In this document: positions 1 to 4,713 of the stretch, piece by piece
Layout of the letters: each line of letters opens with the position of its first letter
Position numbering within the stretch: the first letter of the stretch is position 1
Assembly (NCBI GenBank): GCA_030620115.1
Contig: JAUXFG010000196.1
Coordinates: 1-6,398 of the forward strand
Length of the DNA: 6,398 nt
Direction: 5' to 3'
Source: Candidatus Fermentibacterota bacterium
GTDB taxonomy: Bacteria > JAFGKV01
Made by a program: the position numbers and the translations under genes
The notes under the pieces: generated by a model
What the model saw: only the letters and a program-made list of their open reading frames with translations
Told to the model about the DNA's origin: nothing
The model's database searches: none

Positions 1-42
1 AACCCATCACCCCATCAACCCATTCCCCCATCAACCCATTCC
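1..42. repeat. 16-bp tandem repeat overlapping the 3' end of the Memo gene
   Basis: CCCATCAACCCATTCC occurs twice exactly (11-26 and 27-42), with a degenerate partial unit at 1-10. On the coding strand it reads as GGG-tracts spaced by AAT, TTGAT or TGAT: six tracts of three or more G, a canonical G-quadruplex pattern. The array encodes the last residues of the Memo protein and its TGA stop. Because 16 is not a multiple of 3, one unit is read as Glu-Trp-Val-Asp and the next supplies the stop. Confidence 0.85.
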
Positions 43-1244
43 CGAGACCCCAGCCCCACTGCGGCAAAGGAGACTGCGGATTTTGTGGCTTCCTCGTGCC
101 ATACCTCATAGCCAAGGATCGTGCCCCTTGATTCGGGCAGGATCTCCAAAAGGCATGCCAAGACCGGGAACCCGCAGACATTATACTGATCATTGACCCG
201 TTGTCCTTCGGCCCAGAAATCCGTGACCGATCCGCGACAGAGTGCCGCGAGAAGCTGCTCGTCGTGCGCGCGGAACTCCGGTTCATAGGACCTGCCTGAT
301 CTATCATGGCCGAATTTCGGGCCGACGTGGGACAAGTCCACACCTGCCACTATCAGCGTACGCTCGTCAATCAACGATCGCAGCACATCGAGAAATCGGC
401 CCACCTCTGGAATATCGGAGGGTTTGCCGATCTTCTGGAGCTCTTCGAATGTGCCGAACAGCACAGGAACAATAGGGATGCTCTCGGGCAGAAGGTGGCG
501 CAAGAATAAGACCTGGAACTCGATGGAGTGCTCACTGCGATGGGCGAAGTCGTCGGGCGCCACCAGAGCACCGCCGGCCTCGCGAAGGGCATTTGCCGCG
601 TGTGTATCGGTGGGGAAGCTGCCCAATGGCGTCTCATAGTCTTTGGTGGTGACCGAGAAGATGCCCTCATCGAGCCCGTGACCCGTGCCAAGGATGAGGA
701 TTCGGTTGGGCTTGAGGCCGCGCACTGCGGCATAGGCGTTGCCATAAACGGCTTGTCCTACACTCAGATCGATATGTGGCGCCACCACTGCCCTGATCGC
801 CCCTACCACAGAAGGCAAAGCCGAGCTCGCCCGAGAGACAATCCCTTCCAAGAGAGTATCGAGAGCTTCTCTGTCGGATGGATATGCCGATCCCGAAAGA
901 AACGCCGGTCTGCGGTCAAGCGAGGCGAATTGCGACTTGAGCGCCTGTTTCCCCTCGTGGTACCGGGGCGTTTGGAGCACAAACAGCTCATCCAGCTCCC
1001 TTATCAGCCGCTCCACTTCGCTCAACATGACCAATTGGTTCCCCCTGGCTCGCATCATAGCCGCCTGAAGATCCCGAATCGTATGCGACCCGTCAAAGAA
1101 AGGAAGGAGACCGGCAACTTCGGCTGACAGCAATCCCATGCTCTCTCTCAATCCCAATCCATCCTTGATGGCCAGCACGCGTCGCCCACGCACGCTTGCC
1201 GGTACGAACTGGATATCAGTACGAAGAGGGGGGAGAAGATCCAA
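15..1244 (-). CDS. AmmeMemoRadiSam system protein B (Memo family) with N-terminal helical/winged-helix-like domain
   Basis: This 409-residue protein is predicted to be cytoplasmic, with no signal peptide or membrane segment. Residues about 145-400 are a Memo domain: APHIDL (His157), ILGTGH (His189), EHSIEFQ (Glu238-His239), VDLSH (Asp303-His306) and NVCGFP (Cys357). By family knowledge the two early His and the Cys line a metal site like that of human MEMO1 and extradiol-dioxygenase-like folds; the bacterial reaction is unknown. Residues 1-100 form a separate alpha-helical region resembling the PqqD/winged-helix-like extension common in bacterial protein B. The usual partners, an AMMECR1 protein and a radical SAM protein, are not in the window. 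The start is TTG, chosen because GGAG lies 8 nt upstream inside the end of the preceding gene and the gap to its stop is 3 nt. The last residues, REWVDGGMG, and the TGA stop are encoded by a tandem repeat, so the original C-terminus may have been replaced. The family call is firm; the function is not. Confidence 0.92.
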   Translation of the reverse strand: MDLLPPLRTDIQFVPASVRGRRVLAIKDGLGLRESMGLLSAEVAGLLPFFDGSHTIRDLQAAMMRARGNQLVMLSEVERLIRELDELFVLQTPRYHEGKQALKSQFASLDRRPAFLSGSAYPSDREALDTLLEGIVSRASSALPSVVGAIRAVVAPHIDLSVGQAVYGNAYAAVRGLKPNRILILGTGHGLDEGIFSVTTKDYETPLGSFPTDTHAANALREAGGALVAPDDFAHRSEHSIEFQVLFLRHLLPESIPIVPVLFGTFEELQKIGKPSDIPEVGRFLDVLRSLIDERTLIVAGVDLSHVGPKFGHDRSGRSYEPEFRAHDEQLLAALCRGSVTDFWAEGQRVNDQYNVCGFPVLACLLEILPESRGTILGYEVWHEEATKSAVSFAAVGLGSREWVDGGMG

Positions 1245-1247
1245 TTT

Positions 1248-2624
1248 CTATGCTCCGGGCCGCGCAAGTCCGTACTGTTTGATCCTCCGTCTCAGAGTGG
1301 ACAGGGAGATCTCAAGAATCCGAGCTGTTCTCGCATAGTTGCCCTTCGTCTCATCGAGCACGTGCGCGATATGAAGCCTTTCAACATCCTGCAAGCTGAG
1401 AACCTGCCCATCGGCCTCTTCGAATGTTGGGCTCAGAGAAGCCGGTGATTGGCGAACGGGCATTCCCAGATAGCACGACGGTCTGATCCGGTCGCCCTTT
1501 TGGAGCAAGGCGGCTCTCTCCAACACATTCTTGAGCTCCCTCACATTCCCCGGCCAGTCGTAGGCCATCAGTCGCTCCATCTCATAGTGAGGAATGGCCG
1601 GCTCGCGAGCAAAAGCCATCTCCGTGAGCATATATGTACAGAGGGCTGGTATGTCGCCTGTTCTCTTCTTCAATGGGGGGATGTGGATCCTGAGCACATT
1701 CAATCGATAATAGAGATCATCACGGAATCTGCGCTCTCTGACCGCAGCCTCGATGTCGATATTGGTGGCGGCGATGATTCGAACTTCAATCGGCCGGAAC
1801 GTGACGCCGCCAACCCTTCTTATGCGCCTTTCCTCCAGAACACTCAGGAGTTTTGATTGGAGCTCAAAGGGCATGGCGCCGATCTCATCGAGGAAGAGGG
1901 TTCCTCCTTGCGCCATCTCCAGCAACCCCCTCTTCACAGCGCTTGCCCCGGTAAAGGCTCCCTTGTCATACCCAAAGAGTTCCGCTTCGAAAAGGTTTTC
2001 CGGCATCGAAGCACAGTTGATGCTCACGAATCCACCACTCCTGCCTACTCCTCTGTGATGGATAGCCCGCGCCACCACATTCTTGCCCGAACCCGTCTCA
2101 CCTGTGATGAGAACAGGCGCATCAACCGAGGCGGCCTTGTTGATGATCTCGGCGATCTCTGCAAGGCCACTTCGCTCCCCAATGAGTACAGTTTCTTCCT
2201 TCTCCTTGCCCCGCTTATACTGTGCGAGTTTCGCGATCTTCTCCAGCTCATGAGCTTCGGCCGCACGCGCCACCACATGTTCCATCTCTTCGAGCTCAAA
2301 CGGTTTGGGCAGATAGTCATATGCACCGCTCTTGATGGCTCTGAGCGCATTCTCGAAACTGGGATATGCGGTGATAAAAATGATCTTTGCATGGTCATTG
2401 TGCTTCCGAATCGAGGGGCACAACTCCCACCCTTCCCCATCGGGCAGCTGCTGATCGAGCAGGACCACGTCGATATTCATGGACTTGCAAATATCAAGAC
2501 CATCGCTCCGGGTTCCCGCAACGCGGACGCGCATATTCTTCTCGACCAGGCACCTCTCAATAAGAGCGCACAGACTACTATCGTCATCAATCACAAGGAT
2601 GGAGGGTTTCTCACCCAATGACAT
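1248..2624 (-). CDS. NtrC-family sigma-54-dependent response regulator (REC-AAA+-Fis HTH)
   Basis: This 458-residue protein is a cytoplasmic transcription activator that would use ATP hydrolysis to remodel sigma-54 RNA polymerase at promoters. The receiver spans about 8-120: acidic pair Asp13-Asp14, phosphoacceptor Asp57 (LLDQQLPDGEG), Thr85 and Lys107. The AAA+ domain spans about 148-375: Walker A GETGSGKN (175-182), the sigma-54 contact loop GAFTGA (222-227), Walker B LFLDEIG (Asp246-Glu247), RFRDDLYYRL with likely arginine fingers (299-308), and WPGNVREL (357-364). Residues 415-452 form a Fis-type helix-turn-helix. All key residues are intact. The start at 2624 (MSLGEKPSIL) is preferred over an in-frame ATG at 2663 because GGAG lies 7 nt upstream and the 13 extra residues would be encoded by tandem repeat. 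The gene ends 3 nt before the Memo gene. It is the only DNA-binding protein here, so it is the likely output of the two upstream kinases (inference). Target promoters are unknown; I found no convincing -24/-12 site in the gaps. Confidence 0.95.
   Translation of the reverse strand: MSLGEKPSILVIDDDSSLCALIERCLVEKNMRVRVAGTRSDGLDICKSMNIDVVLLDQQLPDGEGWELCPSIRKHNDHAKIIFITAYPSFENALRAIKSGAYDYLPKPFELEEMEHVVARAAEAHELEKIAKLAQYKRGKEKEETVLIGERSGLAEIAEIINKAASVDAPVLITGETGSGKNVVARAIHHRGVGRSGGFVSINCASMPENLFEAELFGYDKGAFTGASAVKRGLLEMAQGGTLFLDEIGAMPFELQSKLLSVLEERRIRRVGGVTFRPIEVRIIAATNIDIEAAVRERRFRDDLYYRLNVLRIHIPPLKKRTGDIPALCTYMLTEMAFAREPAIPHYEMERLMAYDWPGNVRELKNVLERAALLQKGDRIRPSCYLGMPVRQSPASLSPTFEEADGQVLSLQDVERLHIAHVLDETKGNYARTARILEISLSTLRRRIKQYGLARPGA
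1253..1256 (-). promoter_or_regulatory. Ribosome binding site GGAG for the Memo gene, inside the upstream gene
   Basis: GGAG lies 8 nt before the TTG start at 1244, within the last codons (Pro-Gly-Ala) of the sigma-54 activator. It supports TTG as the true start, since no ATG or GTG is equally well placed. With a 3-nt gap after the activator's TAG, it suggests the same ribosomes terminate and reinitiate, coupling the two proteins. Confidence 0.75.
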
Positions 2625-2631
2625 AACACAT

Positions 2632-2637
2632 CTCCCC
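2632..2637 (-). promoter_or_regulatory. Ribosome binding site GGGGAG for the sigma-54 activator
   Basis: GGGGAG ends 7 nt before the ATG at 2624 and decides the start. Its four G residues are also the last of six G-tracts contributed by the adjoining 16-bp repeat array, so an mRNA structure using them would mask the site. Confidence 0.75.
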
Positions 2638-2680
2638 ATTCCCGCATTCCCCCATTCCCGCATTCCCCCATTCCCGCATT
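2633..2680. repeat. 16-bp tandem repeat, three copies, in the leader of the sigma-54 activator
   Basis: The unit CCCCCATTCCCGCATT is exact at 2649-2664 and 2665-2680, with one mismatch at 2633-2648. On the coding strand this gives six G-tracts (2673-2675, 2665-2669, 2657-2659, 2649-2653, 2641-2643, 2634-2637) with loops of 3 to 5 nt. The last tract is part of the Shine-Dalgarno. Each unit also contains ATGs on the coding strand, which create an in-frame but unlikely start at 2663. Confidence 0.9.
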
Positions 2681-2759
2681 TCGAAATCCCCTCATTCTCC
2701 CATCAGCCATTAGCCATTAGCCATTCGCAATTGGCCATTCTCCTCCCCTCCCCCCTCCC
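2677..2759. repeat. Intergenic module A, copy 1, with five heptads of the AGCCATT type
   Basis: This stretch opens with CATTTCGAAAT, runs through a pyrimidine stretch, then carries heptads at 2705-2739: AGCCATT three times, CGCAATT, and GGCCATT. It ends in a C/T-rich run. It matches 4351-4426 almost base for base; the main differences are one extra heptad here and small changes of one or two bases. Confidence 0.85.
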
Positions 2760-2852
2760 AGATTCTTCGGTCGCCGCACTCCCTCAGAATGACACACATC
2801 CAGCATCAAGCACCCACTGTCATTCTGAGCGACCACAAGGAGCGAAGAATCT
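2760..2852. repeat. Paired inverted element, copy 1 (35-nt arms, 23-nt loop)
   Basis: The left arm is 2760-2794 and the right arm 2818-2852. The outer 10 bp (AGATTCTTCG) pair perfectly and the inner 15 bp (ending CAGAATGACA) pair at 14 of 15, with a mismatched centre. It could fold in DNA or RNA. It resembles dispersed repeats I recall from many environmental bacterial genomes. No U-run follows it on the minus strand, so it is not a standard intrinsic terminator. Confidence 0.85.
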
Positions 2853-3039
2853 CTCCCACATCCTCTCTCCGTCATCTGAACCCCGAAGCCTGAACGCTCT
2901 CCCCCATCCCTCATTCCCTCAATCCCTCAATCCCCCAATCTCCTCTCCCAATCTGTGTAATCTGTAGGTCGCAATCCAGTAATTCCAAATCCTTCCCATT
3001 CCCCAGATTCCAGATTGACAGATTCTAGATTCCTCCCCC
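2853..3039. repeat. Remainder of the 415-bp gap: low-complexity modules
   Basis: In order along the plus strand: a stretch from 2851 shared with 4527-4560 (33 of 34 bases, including CATCCTCTCTCC and TCATCTGAACCCC); three GAACCCC-type heptads at 2878-2898, two of them degenerate; three 8-bp units TCCCTCAA/TCCCCCAA at 2915-2938; a module at 2937-2969 that recurs at 4681-4713; about 35 bp with no recognised repeat; and AGATTNN heptads at 3005-3031. No gene and no convincing promoter were seen here. Confidence 0.75.
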
Positions 3040-4116
3040 CTACAACTCCACGGTGAACACGGAACCCTTCGGCTCGTTTGGACCGGCGAATATCCGGCCG
3101 CCGTGCGCGTCCACCACCATCTTGGAGAAGGCGAGCCCAAGCCCTAGTTGAAAGCCTTCCTTCTTCTTCAGCTCAGCAACCTCATACTTCTCAAAGATCT
3201 TCTCGCGATACTCTTCCGGGATACCGGGGCCTTCATCGAGAACCTGGACTCGAACCGAGGGTTCCTGTTCTTCCGGGTACTCAATGCGTACGGTGACCGT
3301 ACTTCCGGATGGTGTGTACTCCAATGCATTCGAGATCAGGTTGTCGAACACTCGTCGGAATAGATTGCCGTCCAGCGACACCTGTCGCGATTCTTCAGGT
3401 AGATCGATCTCGAGATCTATCCCCCTTGCCTGAGCCACCACGCGCTGACATCCCACCACCGCATCCACGAACCTATTCATGTCGACTTCCAACTGATTCA
3501 AAACGGGTTTGCCGGCCTCCATCTTGGCCAGCATCAACATGTCATTGAGCAACGTATTCAAACGATGCGCCTCGGTCCTCATGGTTTCGATACTCCGCAG
3601 AACTTCGGGATCCGAGAACTTGTGACGCAGCACCTCTGCCACTCCCGAGATGATAGTCAGCGGATTTCTCATATCGTGCGCGATCATACTGGCGAGCTCT
3701 TCTCTGGAGCGAAGATTACGCTCCAGCTTATCATACTGCCCTTTGATGCGCAGCATCGATCGCACACGCGCCCTCAGTTCAAAGCCGCTCACCGGCTTGG
3801 AGATAAAATCATCGGCTCCCGCTTCAATCCCGGGAGCCAGGGCTTGTTTGGTCTCCAGGGCCGTGATCAGTATGACGGGAATATGACGTCTTGCCTCGTC
3901 CGCCTTGATCCTCTTGCAGACCTCAAACCCATCCATGACCGGCAGCATCACATCGAGCAGAATAACGTCCGGCTCGAACCTGCCCAGACATTCGAGAGCA
4001 TCACGTCCGCTGACGGCAAACGCCAAATCATAGTCTTCCTTGAGCAGAAGAGCTTCCAACGTGTGACGGGCACTGGCCTGATCGTCAACAATCAGAACAA
4101 GAGGCTTCTTCTCCAT
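3040..4116 (-). CDS. Soluble REC-histidine kinase (receiver-first hybrid)
   Basis: This 358-residue protein has no membrane segment. The receiver spans about 5-122: Asp11-Asp12, phosphoacceptor Asp55 (ILLDVMLPVMDGFEVC), Thr85 and Lys107 (ISKP). Residues 120-140 look like a charged helical or coiled linker. A HisKA domain follows with His147 in the H-box IAHDMRNPL, then a HATPase_c domain: N-box FDNLISNALEYTP (Asn263), G1 DEGPGIP (294-300), G2 LGLGLAF (324-330) and the end motif GSVFTVEL. All catalytic residues are present, so it should autophosphorylate. The receiver probably tunes the kinase or passes phosphate on. The start at 4116 is chosen because AAAGGAGG, a near-perfect Shine-Dalgarno, sits 5 nt before it; the longer frame to 4206 would translate repeat DNA. 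The TAG stop directly abuts repeat sequence. Its receiver is clearly paralogous to that of the kinase at 4679-6190 (shared DGFEVC, GIEAGADDF and ELRARVRS). The activator gene downstream is the likely partner (inference). Confidence 0.95.
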   Translation of the reverse strand: MEKKPLVLIVDDQASARHTLEALLLKEDYDLAFAVSGRDALECLGRFEPDVILLDVMLPVMDGFEVCKRIKADEARRHIPVILITALETKQALAPGIEAGADDFISKPVSGFELRARVRSMLRIKGQYDKLERNLRSREELASMIAHDMRNPLTIISGVAEVLRHKFSDPEVLRSIETMRTEAHRLNTLLNDMLMLAKMEAGKPVLNQLEVDMNRFVDAVVGCQRVVAQARGIDLEIDLPEESRQVSLDGNLFRRVFDNLISNALEYTPSGSTVTVRIEYPEEQEPSVRVQVLDEGPGIPEEYREKIFEKYEVAELKKKEGFQLGLGLAFSKMVVDAHGGRIFAGPNEPKGSVFTVEL

Positions 4117-4120
4117 TTCC

Positions 4121-4128
4121 TCCTCCTT
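4121..4128 (-). promoter_or_regulatory. Strong Shine-Dalgarno for the REC-histidine kinase
   Basis: The sequence AAAGGAGG, continuing as AGGAA, lies directly before the ATG at 4116 (5-nt spacer after GGAGG). It is the best Shine-Dalgarno match in the window and fixes the start, ruling out the 30-residue upstream extension. Confidence 0.85.
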
Positions 4129-4155
4129 TAGCGAGCTATCTCGTGCGGTCAGTGG

Positions 4156-4196
4156 CGCAGGCGTCCCTGCCTGTGATCTTCCCTGCCCGTGATCTT
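4156..4196. repeat. Short hairpin and 16-bp duplication upstream of the REC-histidine kinase
   Basis: CGCAGGC (4156-4162) and GCCTGTG (4169-4175) can pair at 6 of 7 bases around a 6-nt loop. CCCTGCCTGTGATCTT (4165-4180) is repeated with one change at 4181-4196. The core GTGGCGCAGGCGTCCCTGCC resembles a dispersed repeat I recall from planctomycete and verrucomicrobial genomes; this is memory, not a search result. The leader between this and the kinase start (4131-4155) shows nothing recognisable. Confidence 0.65.
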
Positions 4197-4274
4197 CCCA
4201 TATCAAGCATCAACGGCCATGATGAATCATCGAAAATCCGACAGCCGGCGGATGGTCCTCCATCATCCTCACTT

Positions 4275-4353
4275 CGACGTTGAATGTTGGATGTTGGATG
4301 TTCGATGTTCATTCCCCATATTTCCATATTCCAGCAATCCAGCATTCCAGCAT
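4275..4353. repeat. GATGTT heptads and TCCAGCAT octamers
   Basis: Five consecutive heptads occupy 4275-4309: CGACGTT, GAATGTT, GGATGTT twice, CGATGTT. After a short A/T-rich stretch, three octamers follow at 4330-4353: TCCAGCAA then TCCAGCAT twice. Between 4197 and 4274 I see no gene or clear signal apart from a weak 11-bp palindrome at 4221-4231. Confidence 0.8.
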
Positions 4354-4426
4354 TTCGAAATTCCCCTCATTCTCCCATCAGCCATTAGCCATTAGCCATT
4401 GGCCATTCTCCTCCCCTCCCCCGCCC
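4351..4426. repeat. Intergenic module A, copy 2, with four heptads of the AGCCATT type
   Basis: This matches 2677-2759: CATTTCGAAAT, a pyrimidine stretch, AGCCATT three times (4380-4400) and GGCCATT (4401-4407), then a C/T-rich run. Relative to copy 1 it lacks exactly one 7-bp unit. The near-identity is much higher than that between the neighbouring paralogous kinase genes. Confidence 0.85.
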
Positions 4427-4528
4427 AGATTCTTCGGTCGCTCCGCTCCCTCCGAATGACACGTGAGCCCAAACACTCAATGCCAAGCACGCCTATCATT
4501 CTGAGCAACATCAAGGAGCGAAGAATCT
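4427..4528. repeat. Paired inverted element, copy 2 (35-nt arms, 32-nt loop)
   Basis: The left arm is 4427-4461 and the right arm 4494-4528. The ends AGATTCTTCG and CGAAGAATCT pair fully; the loop-side ends pair with a few mismatches (CCGAATGACA against TATCATTCTG). It has the same orientation and position in the module order as copy 1, but its loop differs from copy 1 except for CAAGCAC. Confidence 0.83.
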
Positions 4529-4653
4529 CTCCCACATCCTCTCTCCATCATCTGAACCCCGAACCCCGAACCCCGAACCCTGAACTCTCTCCTCTCCATT
4601 CCCTCATTCCCCAGATTATAGATTATAGATTCTAGATTGACAGATTCTAGATT
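4529..4653. repeat. GAACCCC heptads and AGATTAT heptads between the two kinases
   Basis: The shared 34-bp stretch ending at 4560 leads into GAACCCC heptads at 4554-4588 (three exact, then GAACCCT and GAACTCT). On the coding strand these give four G-tracts (4557-4580) with 3-nt TTC loops, a canonical G-quadruplex pattern. After a pyrimidine stretch, AGATTAT, AGATTAT, AGATTCT, AGATTGA, one spacer base, AGATTCT and AGATT follow at 4613-4653; the second half matches 3012-3031. Confidence 0.8.
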
Positions 4654-4667
4654 CCTCCCCATCCCCC

Positions 4668-4713
4668 AATCTCCTCTCCTAATCTCCTCTCCCAATCTGT
4701 GCAATCTGTGGTT
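4668..4713. repeat. AATCTCCTCTCC module forming the 3' end of the REC-PAS-kinase
   Basis: A 13-bp unit, AATCTCCTCTCC plus one variable base, is repeated in tandem (4668-4680 and 4681-4693). The stretch 4681-4713 matches 2937-2969 with few differences (CAATCTGTG then AATCTGT). Here it is translated on the minus strand as the last residues of the kinase (EPQIAQIGRGD) and provides its stop; at 2937 it is non-coding. Confidence 0.8.

Noticed and set aside
528-1127. Plus-strand open frame of 199 codons opposite the Memo gene
   Set aside because: It has no recognisable domain, and the minus frame carries all Memo motifs.
1857-2621. Long open frame on the plus strand (254 codons) opposite the sigma-54 activator
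   Set aside because: It mirrors the activator's codons, shows no domain, and lies entirely opposite a gene with every family motif intact.
2625-2663. 13-residue N-terminal extension of the sigma-54 activator
   Set aside because: It is encoded by the 16-bp repeat array, and the ATG at 2624 has a well-spaced GGAG.
2633-2680. CRISPR array
   Set aside because: The 16-bp units are directly adjacent with no spacers, and no cas gene is present; these are simple tandem repeats.
2760-2852. Rho-independent terminator after the REC-histidine kinase
   Set aside because: The hairpin is long and imperfect, and on the minus strand it is followed by a G/A-rich run, not a U-tract.
2479-2967. Plus-strand open frame running through the activator's 5' end into the repeats
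   Set aside because: Its Pro/Ser/His-rich product is simply translated tandem repeat; repeat DNA without stops in one frame gives false genes of this kind.
2625-3039. Sigma-54 (-24/-12) or sigma-70 promoter in the gap before the activator
   Set aside because: No GG-N10-GC site with good flanks and no spaced -35/-10 pair was found on the minus strand by eye; the repeats make chance matches likely.
4117-4206. 30-residue N-terminal extension of the REC-histidine kinase
   Set aside because: The internal ATG at 4116 has a near-perfect Shine-Dalgarno and starts just before the receiver; the extension covers the ribosome binding site and a duplicated repeat.
4221-4231. Operator-like palindrome GATGAATCATC upstream of the REC-histidine kinase
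   Set aside because: Arms are only 5 bp, it occurs once, and there is no promoter nearby to give it context.
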